DNA of 64,000 nucleotides from Mycobacterium vicinigordonae (lineage in GTDB: Bacteria; Actinomycetota; Actinomycetes; Mycobacteriales; Mycobacteriaceae), in NCBI RefSeq assembly GCF_013466425.1, contig NZ_CP059165.1, forward strand, positions 6,014,001 to 6,078,000. The letters run 5' to 3'. Below are positions 17,521 through 26,334 of the stretch, piece by piece; the stretch's first letter is position 1; each line of letters starts with the position of its first letter. The position numbers and the translations under genes are program-made. The notes beneath the pieces were generated by a model, which made no database searches, was not told the origin of the DNA, and saw nothing but the letters and a program-made list of their open reading frames with translations.

Positions 17521-18594
17521 ATGGCCGATGCCGGCAAGCCGCAAGCGGGTGTAACGCAACTGGATGCAGGTGCGCTAGGTCGCTGGCTGGACGCCCAGGG
17601 CGCGCCGGGCAGCGGCGAAGTGCCGGTCGCTGAACTGCTCAGCGGCGGATCTCAGAACACCCTGTACCTGCTGCACCGCGGGAACGAGCGGATGGTCCTG
17701 CGGATGCCAGGCCCCCGCGCCGACGCCGCCCGTATCGACGGGCTGCTCCGGGAGATCCGGTTGGTGCGCGCCCTGTCCGGCACCGACGTGCCGCACGCGG
17801 AGTTGATCGCGGCCGACGAGACCGGCTCGGTGCTGGGTATGCCGTTCTACGTGATGAACGCCATCGACGGGTGGAGCCCGATGGAAGGCGGGTGGCGCGC
17901 GCCGTTCGACTCTGATCTGACGTCGCGACGCGAGCTGGCTTTCCAACTCATCGACGGTGCTGCGCGGCTGGGCCGGGTGGACTGGCGTGCTCAGGGCCTG
18001 GAGGGTTTCGGCCGCCCGGACGGATTTCATGAACGCCAGGTCGATCGGTGGCTGCACTTCCTGGACGCTTACAAGGTGCGCGAACTGCCTGGCCTGGAGG
18101 AGGCTGCGGACTGGCTGCGGCGGAACCGGCCCGATCACTACAAGCCCGGAATCATGCACGGTGACTATCAATTCGCCAACGTGATGTTCGCCCACGGTGC
18201 CCCGGCTCGGCTGGCCGCGATCGTGGACTGGGAGATGACTACGGTCGGCGATCCGTTGCTCGACCTGGCGTGGTCGCTGTTGGGTTACGACGGTGAGGAG
18301 CCGCGGGCCGCCGGGTTCTATCTGGACATGAGCGGCATGCCCAAGCGCTCCGAACTGCTGGAGCATTACGAGAGAGTCAGCGGGCTGTCCACCGAGAACA
18401 TCGACTACTACCTGGTGTTGGCCAACTGGAAGCTGGGCATTGTGCTGGAGAAGACCTATGCCCGTGGGGTCCGTATGGGGACCGAGAAAGGCGGCGTCGA
18501 TCCGAAGATCAAGGACGCGTTCGGAGCGATGATCCCGCAACTGATCGCCACCGCAGCCGAGATGGCCCGCACGTTGCCCGCCAAGGTGCGATGA
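17521..18594 (+). CDS. APH-like phosphotransferase, first gene of acyl-metabolism operon
   Basis: The 357-residue kinase-fold protein has LLSGGSQNTLYLL (nucleotide loop), catalytic IMHGDYQFANVMF and metal-site IVDWEMTTVGDPLLDLAW. It resembles the phosphotransferase part of ACAD10/11 and mycobacterial partners of acyl-CoA dehydrogenases. Here it is followed directly by an SDR, an acyl-CoA dehydrogenase, a TetR regulator and an oxidoreductase. ATG 17521 is chosen because codons further up lie in the operator. Substrate is unknown; phosphorylation of a hydroxyacyl-CoA before dehydration is a family-based inference. Confidence 0.85.
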   Translation: MADAGKPQAGVTQLDAGALGRWLDAQGAPGSGEVPVAELLSGGSQNTLYLLHRGNERMVLRMPGPRADAARIDGLLREIRLVRALSGTDVPHAELIAADETGSVLGMPFYVMNAIDGWSPMEGGWRAPFDSDLTSRRELAFQLIDGAARLGRVDWRAQGLEGFGRPDGFHERQVDRWLHFLDAYKVRELPGLEEAADWLRRNRPDHYKPGIMHGDYQFANVMFAHGAPARLAAIVDWEMTTVGDPLLDLAWSLLGYDGEEPRAAGFYLDMSGMPKRSELLEHYERVSGLSTENIDYYLVLANWKLGIVLEKTYARGVRMGTEKGGVDPKIKDAFGAMIPQLIATAAEMARTLPAKVR

Positions 18595-18595
18595 A

Positions 18596-19360
18596 ATGGG
18601 TTATGCAGAACAGCTTTTCGATCTCACCGACCGGGTGGTGCTAATCACCGGGGGCAGCCGCGGCCTGGGCCGCGAGATGGCTTTTGGCGCGGCCCGTTGC
18701 GGCGCCGACGTGGTAGTCGCCAGCCGCAACCTGGACAACTGCGTGGCCGTCGCCAAAGAGATCGAGTCCGAAACCGGCCGCACCGCACTTCCGTACCAGG
18801 TGCACGTGGGCCGGTGGGATCAGCTTGACGGGCTGGTCGAGGCAACCTACGACGCGTTCGGCAAGGTCGACACCCTGATCAACAACGCGGGCATGTCGCC
18901 GCTGTACGACAAGCTCACCGACGTCACCGAGAAGCTGTTCGACTCGGTCGTCAACCTCAATCTCAAAGGGCCGTTTCGGCTGTCGGCACTGGTGGGCGAG
19001 CGGATGGTGGCCGCAGGGCGCGGCTCGATCATCAACGTGAGCACTGCCGGATCGATACGCCCGACACCCGACATCATTCCGTATGCTTGCGCCAAGGCCG
19101 GCCTGAACGCGATGACCGAAGCACTGGCCAAAGCGTTCGGGCCGACGGTTCGGGTCAACACCCTGATGGCTGGGCCTTTCCTCACCGACGTCAGCAAGGC
19201 ATGGAACCTCGATCAGGCCAACCGAAACCCGTTCGAACAGCTCTCACTCAAGCGCGCCGGCGATCCATCCGAAATCGTCGGCGCCGCACTGTTTCTGGCG
19301 TCCGACGCATCCAGTTTCACCACCGGCTCCATCCTGCGGGCCGACGGCGGCATCCTCTGA
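18596..19360 (+). CDS. short-chain dehydrogenase/reductase
   Basis: Classical SDR of 254 residues with the cofactor loop TGGSRGLG (about residues 18-25), NNAG, catalytic Ser in INVSTAGS and YxxxK as YACAK. It ends with FTTGSILRADGG, typical of FabG-like enzymes. It starts 2 bp after the upstream stop, so it is in the same operon. A likely role is oxidation or reduction of a hydroxyacyl intermediate along with the dehydrogenase next door. Confidence 0.9.
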   Translation: MGYAEQLFDLTDRVVLITGGSRGLGREMAFGAARCGADVVVASRNLDNCVAVAKEIESETGRTALPYQVHVGRWDQLDGLVEATYDAFGKVDTLINNAGMSPLYDKLTDVTEKLFDSVVNLNLKGPFRLSALVGERMVAAGRGSIINVSTAGSIRPTPDIIPYACAKAGLNAMTEALAKAFGPTVRVNTLMAGPFLTDVSKAWNLDQANRNPFEQLSLKRAGDPSEIVGAALFLASDASSFTTGSILRADGGIL

Positions 19361-19387
19361 CCGGCCCTCAGCAGAAGGAGATTCGTT

Positions 19388-20695
19388 ATGGCGTGGGACT
19401 TTTCCACCGAACCAGAGTTCGAGAAGAAGCTGGAATGGGTGCGCCAATTCGTCCGCGACGAGGTGGAGCCGCTGGAGGTGCTGTTCCCCGGTTGCGAGTT
19501 CCTGCCGCTGGACGATGAACGCCGCCGCATCGTCGACCCGCTCAAGCAGCAGGTCCGCGACCGGGGCCTGTGGGCACCGCATCTAGGACCCGAACTGGGC
19601 GGGCAGGGCTTCGGCGCGGTGAAACTGACGCTTATCAACGAGATCCTGGGCCGTAGCCCTTGGGCGCCAATCGTATTCGGAACCCAAGCCCCCGACACCG
19701 GCAATGCCGAGATCATCGCCCGGTTCGGCACCCAGCAACAGAAGGACCGCTACCTGGACGGGCTGCTGTCCGGTGAGATCTTCTCCTGCTTCTCGATGAC
19801 CGAGCCGCAGGGTGGAGCCGATCCGCGGGTCTTCACCACCCGGGCCGTGCGCGACGGTGACGACTGGGTGATCAGCGGTCGGAAGTTCTTCTCCTCCAAC
19901 GCCGCCGTCGCATCGTTCTTCATCGTCGTGGCGATCACCGATCCTGACGTGCCGGTGCACCACGGCGCTTCGACCTTCCTGGTCCCGGCCGGGACACCCG
20001 GCCTGACGATCGAAGCCAACCACCACCTGGTTGGGGCGGATCCCCACGAGCCGGGACACTCGCTGGTGCGCTACGACGACGTGCGGGTGGGTCCCGACGC
20101 ACTGCTGGGCGACGCCGGCCAGGGGTTCTTGATCCTGCAGACGCGGTTGGCGGGCGGCAGGCTGCACCACGCGATGCGCTCGCTCGGGGTGGCGCAGCGG
20201 GCAGTCGAGATGATGTCGCGGCGCGTGAAAAGCCGCTTCACTCAAGGCGGTTTGCTGGCCGAGAAGCAGATGGTGCAGGAGTTCATCGCCGACTCCTACA
20301 CCGAGTTGACACCATTTCGGCTGACCGTACTGCACGCCGCGTGGCTGATCGACAACGGTAACGAACGCGCCGCTCGTGCCGAGATAGCAACCTGCAAGAT
20401 CTTGGCATCTCAGGTACTCAAATCCATTGGCATGCGCGCGATCCAGGTCCACGGGGCGCTCGGGCTCAGCGACCAGCTACCACTGGTCAACACGCTGCTG
20501 GGGGGTATCGCGCTGGGACTGGCCGACGGACCGACCGAGGCTCACAAGGTGAACCTGGCCCGGATGCTGCTCAAGGGCTACCAGGCCGAGGAAGGTGAGT
20601 GGCCCAGCGAGATGCTGGACGTTCGCCGCGAGGCGGCCCGCGAGAAGTATGCCGGATTGATCGATCGCGTTCCGGCGCTTCCCGATTCGCCATGA
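19388..20695 (+). CDS. acyl-CoA dehydrogenase family protein
   Basis: The 435-residue flavoprotein has the ACAD signature around CFSMTEPQGGADPRVFTTRA (FAD and substrate contacts) and the C-terminal helical domain with QVHGALGLSDQLPL. The N-terminus (DFSTEPEFEKKLEWVRQFV) is like ACAD10/11-related bacterial enzymes. AGAAGGAG lies 9 bp before the ATG. Its stop overlaps the TetR start (ATGA). It introduces a double bond next to a thioester; chain preference unknown. Confidence 0.9.
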   Translation: MAWDFSTEPEFEKKLEWVRQFVRDEVEPLEVLFPGCEFLPLDDERRRIVDPLKQQVRDRGLWAPHLGPELGGQGFGAVKLTLINEILGRSPWAPIVFGTQAPDTGNAEIIARFGTQQQKDRYLDGLLSGEIFSCFSMTEPQGGADPRVFTTRAVRDGDDWVISGRKFFSSNAAVASFFIVVAITDPDVPVHHGASTFLVPAGTPGLTIEANHHLVGADPHEPGHSLVRYDDVRVGPDALLGDAGQGFLILQTRLAGGRLHHAMRSLGVAQRAVEMMSRRVKSRFTQGGLLAEKQMVQEFIADSYTELTPFRLTVLHAAWLIDNGNERAARAEIATCKILASQVLKSIGMRAIQVHGALGLSDQLPLVNTLLGGIALGLADGPTEAHKVNLARMLLKGYQAEEGEWPSEMLDVRREAAREKYAGLIDRVPALPDSP

Positions 20696-21294
20696 ACAGC
20701 AGGGTCGCCGCGGCCGTCGAGCGGGCCCTCGATGACCGGCAGCGCGGTGCGACCGAGGAGGTGGAGCGCATCCTGGCCGCCGCGGTGCGGGTGATGGAGC
20801 GGGTAGCCCCCGAGCCGCCGCGGGTCAGCGACATCGTGGTCGAGGCCGGCTCGTCGAACAAGGCGTTCTACCGATACTTCGCCGGCAAGGACGATCTGAT
20901 CCTGGCCGTGATGGAGCGCGGGGTCGGGATTGTGGTGTCTTACCTCGAACATCAGATGGCCAAGGAAACCCGGCCGCGGGACAAGATCGCCCGCTGGGTC
21001 GAGGGTGCGCTCGCTCAGGTCGCTGACCCTCATCTGATCAGCATGAGTCGCGCGGCGGCCGGACAGTTGTCGAATTGGCATGCCGCCGAACAGGAAATGA
21101 TGCGGCCGCTGCGGGGACTGCTGGTCGACCCGGTGACCGCGCTGGGCAGCGCCGACGTCGAGCGCGACGTCGAGGCCGTCTACGGTTGCACGGTGGCAAT
21201 GATGCGACGTTACGTGGGGTCGGGTGACCGGCCGGGGCCGGACGACATCGGGCATCTAGTCCGGTTCTGTCTGCTCGGTCTGGGAGTCAGCTGA
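20692..21294 (+). CDS. TetR-family transcriptional regulator
   Basis: The 200-residue protein has a helix-turn-helix region (ISDIV-like RVSDIVVEAGSSNKAFYRYF at residues 41-60) that matches the TetR DNA-binding domain, then a helical ligand domain. The start overlaps the dehydrogenase stop and the stop overlaps the next start (TGATG), so it is translated with the operon. It probably controls the palindrome at 17481 and senses an acyl-CoA or related metabolite; that link is inference. Confidence 0.88.
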   Translation: MNSRVAAAVERALDDRQRGATEEVERILAAAVRVMERVAPEPPRVSDIVVEAGSSNKAFYRYFAGKDDLILAVMERGVGIVVSYLEHQMAKETRPRDKIARWVEGALAQVADPHLISMSRAAAGQLSNWHAAEQEMMRPLRGLLVDPVTALGSADVERDVEAVYGCTVAMMRRYVGSGDRPGPDDIGHLVRFCLLGLGVS

Positions 21295-22262
21295 TGCGCG
21301 CGATCGTCTGCAATGCCTACGGGCCCCCCGAGGATCTCGCGCTCACCGAGGTGGCCGACCCGGTGCCGACGCCTGGACAGGTGCTGGTGCGGGTGCACGC
21401 CGCGGCCGTCAACTTTCCCGATGTGTTGTTCGTCGCCGGCAAGTACCAGGTGAAGATCCCGCCGCCGTTCATACCCGGCAACGAGATCGCCGGAGAGGTG
21501 GTAGCGGTCGCCCAAGGCGCGGCGTTCGACGTGGGCCAGCGGGTGTTTGGCACCACGTTCGGCGCGTTTGCCGAGCTCGCACTGCTCGACGCGTCCGTCG
21601 GCGAGCTGATCCCCGACGGCGTCGACTTCGGTTCTGCGGCAGCATTCGGCGTGACCTACCGGACGGCCTATCACGCGCTGCGCTCGGTGGCCGAAGTAAA
21701 GGCCGGTGACTGGGTTGTGGTGCTCGGAGCGGCTGGCGGGGTGGGCCTGGCCGCGGTAGACCTGGCCGTCGCAATGGGTGCGAAGGTACTGGCGGCGGCG
21801 TCCAGTCCAGAGAAGCTGCAACTGTGCCGGGAGCGTGGCGCGCACGCCACCGTCGACTACGACCGCGAGGACCTGAAGCTGCGCATCCGGGAACTCACCG
21901 GCGACAGCGCCCGGGTGGTCCTGGACCCCGTCGGCGGCGGCTACGCCGAACCGGCGCTGCGCGGGCTGGCCCGCGGCGGCATGTTCGTCACCCTCGGCTA
22001 CGCGGCCGGGTCCATCCCGGCTATCCCGCTGAACCTGGTCATGCTCAAAGACGTCACCATCCGCGGCATGGAGATCCGCACCTTCATGAGCGATTACCCC
22101 GACGAATGCGCACGCGACCTCGCCGAGCTGTCGCAGATGTTCGCCGCGGGCAAGATCCGGCCGTATATCGGCGCCCGCTTCCCGCTAGCCGAAACGCCTG
22201 CGGCACTGCGCTATGTAGCCGACCGCAAAGTCCTCGGCAAGGTCATCATCGACGTCCCGTAG
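21294..22262 (+). CDS. NADPH:quinone oxidoreductase-type MDR dehydrogenase
   Basis: The 322-residue zinc-independent medium-chain reductase has the GroES-like opening (LVRVHAAAVNFPDVL) and the NADPH-binding VLGAAGGVGLAAVDLA near residue 142. It is the last gene of the operon. Members reduce quinones or enoyl-thioesters; together with a dehydrogenase this one may act on an acyl intermediate. It is followed at once by a strong hairpin. Confidence 0.88.
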   Translation: MRAIVCNAYGPPEDLALTEVADPVPTPGQVLVRVHAAAVNFPDVLFVAGKYQVKIPPPFIPGNEIAGEVVAVAQGAAFDVGQRVFGTTFGAFAELALLDASVGELIPDGVDFGSAAAFGVTYRTAYHALRSVAEVKAGDWVVVLGAAGGVGLAAVDLAVAMGAKVLAAASSPEKLQLCRERGAHATVDYDREDLKLRIRELTGDSARVVLDPVGGGYAEPALRGLARGGMFVTLGYAAGSIPAIPLNLVMLKDVTIRGMEIRTFMSDYPDECARDLAELSQMFAAGKIRPYIGARFPLAETPAALRYVADRKVLGKVIIDVP

Positions 22263-22264
22263 TT

Positions 22265-22328
22265 GCGCGAGCAGACGCAAAAGCACCGTGGAGCGCACGC
22301 TCCCACGTGCTTTTGCGTCTGCTCGCGC
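22265..22328. terminator. long bidirectional hairpin terminator
   Basis: A perfect 22-bp inverted repeat (22265-22286 with 22307-22328, arm GCGCGAGCAGACGCAAAAGC plus AC) surrounds a 20-base centre that can itself pair, GTGGAGCG with CGCTCCCAC with one bulge. It fills the gap between two convergent genes, ending 1 base before the stop of the alkyl sulfatase. The arms contain A4 and T4 runs internally rather than a T-tract after the stem. Confidence 0.85.
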
Positions 22329-24209
22329 TCAGGGGGTGACGATGTTGAAGCTGGGGTTGGGTGCGTCGAGCACACCCAACAGTGCTTGCAATGCGCTCTG
22401 GTCGCCGGACAGCTCGAGCCCCGGTGAGTTGAAGTCACCGAGCGCCACGAGCAAGAGCCGAAACTTGTTGGCCAGCTTGACCGTAACGGTGGCGGTGGCC
22501 GGATCGGCTGGGACACGGCGGTGTATCAGCACACCGTTGCGCAAGGCCAGGCGGTAGTTGGCGTCCATATCCTCGAACGTGACGTCGACGCTGATGTCAA
22601 GATCCCAGCTGCGCGGCCCGTTCACCCGGATGGCCAGGCCATCGAAAACCTGCTCGGGCGTCAACTGCGCCAGCAATGTCGGCGACGTGACCTGCGTGGC
22701 CGTCCCGAAGTTTCCCGACCGCAATTCGGTGGCCCCGCCGAGGAAGAAGTTGCGCCAAGTCGCGTTCTCGGCGCCGTAGCCCAGCTGTTCCAACGTGTCG
22801 GCGTACAGCTCGCGCGCCCCCGCGTGGTGCTCGTCGGTAAATATCGCGTGATCGAGTAGCGTTGCTGCCCAACGGTAATCACCTTCATCGAAGGCGGCCC
22901 GGGCGAGTTCGACCACCCGGTCGACGCCGCCGATGGCAGCAACATAGCGTGGCCCCAGCACTTCAGGGGGGTGCGGCCACAACCGGCCTGGATTGCCGTC
23001 GAACCAGCCCATGTAGCGCTGATAGACCGCCTTGACGTTGTGGCTGACCGAGCCGTAGTAGCCGCGGGCGTGCCAGGCCTGCTCTAAAGCCGTTGGCATC
23101 TGGAACATTTCGGCGATCTCGACGCCGGTGTAGCCCTGGTTCAGCAGCCGCAACGTCTGGTCGTGTAGATACGCGTAGAGATCTCGCTGCAGCGACAAGA
23201 ATTCCACGATGCGCTCGCGTCCCCACGTTGGCCAGTGATGAGACGTGAACACCACATCGGAGCGGTCGACGAACGTGTCGATCGCCTCGGTCAGGTAACC
23301 GGCCCAGGCATGCGGATCCCGCACCAGCGCACCGCGCAGCGTCAGCAGATTGTGCAGGTTGTGGGTGGCGTTCTCGGCCATGCACAGCGCACGGAATTGC
23401 GGGAAATAGAAATGCATTTCGGCGGGCGCCTCGGTGCCCGGCGCCATCTGGAACTCGATCTGCACACCGTCGATCACGTGCGTCTCCCCCGTCGCCCGGA
23501 TGTCGACCGTGGGGACGATCAGGGCCACCTCGCCGGTCGAGGCGACCTGACCGAGACCGCACCCCACCTGTCCTTGCGGGCCGCGGTCCAGCAGCGCACC
23601 GTACATGTAGCTGGCGCGGCGTGTCATCGCCGGGCCCGCGTAGACATTCTCCTGCACGGCGTGCGCTGTGAATCCCTCCGGAGCCAGGATGGCGACCTTG
23701 CCGGCGTCGACGTCGGCCTGCGAAGTGACACCGAGAACGCCGCCGAAGTGATCGACGTGGCTGTGGGTGTAGATCACCGCGACCACCGGACGTTCACCGC
23801 CGCGGTGGGTCCGGTACAACTGCAGCGCCGCGGCGGCGGTCTCGGTGGACACCAGTGGGTCGATGACGATTACCCCAGTGTCGCCCTCTACGAAGCTGAT
23901 GTTGGAGATGTCGAATCCGCGGACCTGGTAGATACCCGGCACCACCTCATAGAGGCCCTGCTTGGCCGCCAGCGTGGACTGTCGCCACAGGCTGGGGTGT
24001 ACCGACGTGGGCGCCGGCCCGGTGAGAAATGAGTAGGCGTCGTTGTCCCACACCACCCGGCCGTCGGCCGCCTTGATCACGCATGGGGACAGGGCGGCAA
24101 TGAAGCCGCGGTCGGCGTCGTCGAAATCCCGGGTGTCGTGCACCGGCAGCGAATAATTTGCGTGTGCTGACTCGATGGCGGCGGAAGGTGATTTGTGGTC
24201 CACCGCCAA
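22329..24209 (-). CDS. alkyl sulfatase, MBL-fold with SCP2-like C-terminal domain (Rv3762c homologue)
   Basis: The 626-residue protein has the zinc motif THSHVDHFGG (around residue 145), ligands near ENATHNLHNL and FTSHHWPTWG, the dimerisation domain (YGSVSHNVKAVYQRYMGWFD divided near 390-410) and a C-terminal sterol-carrier-like domain from about 500. That architecture is SdsA1-type alkyl sulfatase, which releases inorganic sulfate from alkyl sulfates. No classical signal peptide is seen. It is divergent from lpqH. Confidence 0.9.
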   Translation of the reverse strand: MAVDHKSPSAAIESAHANYSLPVHDTRDFDDADRGFIAALSPCVIKAADGRVVWDNDAYSFLTGPAPTSVHPSLWRQSTLAAKQGLYEVVPGIYQVRGFDISNISFVEGDTGVIVIDPLVSTETAAAALQLYRTHRGGERPVVAVIYTHSHVDHFGGVLGVTSQADVDAGKVAILAPEGFTAHAVQENVYAGPAMTRRASYMYGALLDRGPQGQVGCGLGQVASTGEVALIVPTVDIRATGETHVIDGVQIEFQMAPGTEAPAEMHFYFPQFRALCMAENATHNLHNLLTLRGALVRDPHAWAGYLTEAIDTFVDRSDVVFTSHHWPTWGRERIVEFLSLQRDLYAYLHDQTLRLLNQGYTGVEIAEMFQMPTALEQAWHARGYYGSVSHNVKAVYQRYMGWFDGNPGRLWPHPPEVLGPRYVAAIGGVDRVVELARAAFDEGDYRWAATLLDHAIFTDEHHAGARELYADTLEQLGYGAENATWRNFFLGGATELRSGNFGTATQVTSPTLLAQLTPEQVFDGLAIRVNGPRSWDLDISVDVTFEDMDANYRLALRNGVLIHRRVPADPATATVTVKLANKFRLLLVALGDFNSPGLELSGDQSALQALLGVLDAPNPSFNIVTP

Positions 24210-24264
24210 TACCTTGCCACCATCGCGGTCCGTCGAGTTAAGGAACTATCGAGGAATTTTGCGC

Positions 24265-24276
24265 GGTCTCTAGACC
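24265..24276. promoter_or_regulatory. short palindrome in the sulfatase-lpqH gap
   Basis: GGTCT-CT-AGACC is a perfect 5-2-5 inverted repeat in the 144-bp region between the divergent alkyl sulfatase and lpqH genes. It may be an operator. The arms are short, so chance is possible. Confidence 0.3.
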
Positions 24277-24353
24277 CCGGGTCCGGTTCAACCGCATACT
24301 GCCGGGGCGGTCCTCAATGGTGACGGATCGTTACCTCGGGCAAAGGAGCACAG

Positions 24354-24821
24354 GTGAAGCGTGGACTGACGGTTGCGGCGGCCGCGGCGGCCATTCTGGC
24401 GGCAAGTCTTTCGGGCTGTTCGAGCAACAACAAGCCGGCAAGCAGCGGCTCCTCCAGCGCCGCCCCGGGCGGAGGCGGCAACGCCTCGTCGAAGGTTCTC
24501 ATCGAAGGCCAGGATCAGCACGTCAGCGGAACGACCGTGTGCACCACCGTCGGCGGCACCGTCAACATCGCGATCGGCGGGCAGGCGACCGGGATTGGCG
24601 CCGTGCTGTCCGACGGCAGTCCGCCCGAGGTGAAGTCCGTTGCGCTCGGCAACGTCAACGGTGTCACCCTCGCCTACGCCCCGGGAACTCCCGACGCCAA
24701 GGCCGAGGCGACCAAGAACGGCAGCAGCTACAAGATCAGCGGAACAGCCACCGGTGCGGACATGGCCAACCCGACGGCGATCGTCAAGAAGTCGTTCGAG
24801 ATCGACGTCTCCTGCCCCTGA
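24354..24821 (+). CDS. lpqH: 19-kDa lipoprotein antigen LpqH
   Basis: The 155-residue protein has a signal peptide with lipobox LSGC near residue 21, a Ser/Ala/Gly-rich linker ([20 protein letters not shown]) that in M. tuberculosis is glycosylated, and the LpqH beta-domain with its two later cysteines (VCTTVGGTV and the final DVSCP). It is an abundant surface lipoprotein and TLR2 ligand. AAAGGAG lies 7 bases before the GTG start. It is convergent with tcrY. Confidence 0.95.
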   Translation: MKRGLTVAAAAAAILAASLSGCSSNNKPASSGSSSAAPGGGGNASSKVLIEGQDQHVSGTTVCTTVGGTVNIAIGGQATGIGAVLSDGSPPEVKSVALGNVNGVTLAYAPGTPDAKAEATKNGSSYKISGTATGADMANPTAIVKKSFEIDVSCP

Positions 24822-24822
24822 G

Positions 24823-26334
24823 CTAGTTCGGCGACGGTGCGGTTGCCGAGCCGTTAACGGGCAACCGCACCGCAAACTCGGTACTACCGGGTGAGCTGTG
24901 CACTGTGATCTTCCCGTTGTGGGCGCGGACGACAGCGGACACAATCGCCAGGCCCAGCCCGGTACTGCCGCCTTTGCGAGACCGCGAGGTGTCGCCGCGC
25001 ACGAACCGCTCGAACACCTCTGACTGCTGAGCCTGCGGAATGCCGGGACCGTTGTCGACGACCTGCAGCAGCGCGTGCGTCGGCTCAGCGGTCAACCGGG
25101 TGGTGACCACGGTGCCTGCGCCGGTGTGCACCCGGGCGTTGGCCAGCAGGTTGGCCATCACCTGGCGCAGTCGGGCCTCGTCTCCGACGACCACCACCGG
25201 CTCGGGTGGCAGATCGAGCTCCCACTCGTGGTCGGGTCCCGCGATATGCGCGTCGCTGACCGCGTCGACGGCGAGCCGGGACAGATCCACCGGTTCCCGC
25301 TCCAGCGGACGCCCGGAGTCCAGTCGGGCCAGCAGCAACAAGTCCTCCACGAGCCGGGTGATGCGCTCGGTCTCCGAGGCCACCCGGCTCATGGCATGCG
25401 CCACCGCCTCTCGATCGTCGCCGTCCTTGCCCATGCGCTGGGCGAGTTCGGTGTAGCCGCGGATCGCGGCCAGCGGGGTCCGCAGTTCGTGACTGGCGTC
25501 TGCGACGAACTGGCGGACCCGGGTCTCGCTGGCCTGACGCGTCGACAGCGCCGCGGCGATGTGGTCGAGCATCCGGTTGAGGGCCGAACCCAGCTGCCCC
25601 ACTTCGGTATTGGGGTTGGCGTCGGATTCGGAGACGCGCACCGGCAGTTCCACCTCACCGCGGTCCAGCGGCAGCTCGACGACCTTCGTCGCGGTCTGCG
25701 CAACTCGGCCCAGTGGGGCCAGCGCACGCCGGATGATCACCACGCCGGCGGTGGTCGCGGCGGCCAGTGCGATCAGGGTGACGATGCCGAAGATGACCAG
25801 CATGCGCAGCATGGTGGCGTCGATGTTCGACATCGACAGGCCGGTGACAATCAGATCTTCGCGGTTGCGGCTCGGGGCGGCCATCACCCGGTAGCGCCCC
25901 AGCCCGTCGAGGTCCAAGGTCACCGGCGACCGGCTACCCGCGATCCGCTCCAGCTGCTGCTGGGCGGTCGGGGTCAGTGCGGCCCGGGATCCGCTGCCGG
26001 TCAGGTAACCGGCGTCGACGGTCTTGCCGTCAGTGACCACAGCCGCGACCATGCCGGCCGGCTGGCCCGGCGCGTCCAGAAACCTCGGACCCGGTCCGCT
26101 CTTCACCGTGCGCGATTCGTGACGACGAGGCGGGTCGGGATACATCAGCGACGAGCGGTACGACGTTCCGCTCAGTTGGCTGTCGAGTTGCGCCAGCAGG
26201 TGGTGGCGCAGCGACAATTCGGTTGCCCCGGTGATCCCGACGCAGACGATCGCCAGCACAGCAACCTGCCCAACCAGGAGCCGCAGGCGCAGCGACCAGA
26301 CTCCCGGCCTCCTAGCGCGCCGGCTTGAGGACAT
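24823..26334 (-). CDS. tcrY: sensor histidine kinase TcrY
   Basis: The 503-residue protein has transmembrane helices at about 15-37 and 175-200, a periplasmic domain between them, HAMP, the phospho-acceptor H-box DASHELRTPLAAIRGY and HATPase motifs VMANLLANA, DNGPGI and GLGLAIV. It phosphorylates TcrX. The start overlaps tcrX by 23 bases. It matches Rv3764c. Confidence 0.93.
   Translation of the reverse strand: MSSSRRARRPGVWSLRLRLLVGQVAVLAIVCVGITGATELSLRHHLLAQLDSQLSGTSYRSSLMYPDPPRRHESRTVKSGPGPRFLDAPGQPAGMVAAVVTDGKTVDAGYLTGSGSRAALTPTAQQQLERIAGSRSPVTLDLDGLGRYRVMAAPSRNREDLIVTGLSMSNIDATMLRMLVIFGIVTLIALAAATTAGVVIIRRALAPLGRVAQTATKVVELPLDRGEVELPVRVSESDANPNTEVGQLGSALNRMLDHIAAALSTRQASETRVRQFVADASHELRTPLAAIRGYTELAQRMGKDGDDREAVAHAMSRVASETERITRLVEDLLLLARLDSGRPLEREPVDLSRLAVDAVSDAHIAGPDHEWELDLPPEPVVVVGDEARLRQVMANLLANARVHTGAGTVVTTRLTAEPTHALLQVVDNGPGIPQAQQSEVFERFVRGDTSRSRKGGSTGLGLAIVSAVVRAHNGKITVHSSPGSTEFAVRLPVNGSATAPSPN

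Noticed and set aside
23235..24032. 265-codon plus-strand frame opposite the alkyl sulfatase
   Set aside because: It is complementary to the zinc-site region of a well-supported gene; low-complexity shadow.
25075..26328. 417-codon plus-strand frame opposite tcrY
   Set aside because: It is antisense to a kinase with all H, N and G boxes; its translation is histidine- and glutamine-rich shadow sequence.
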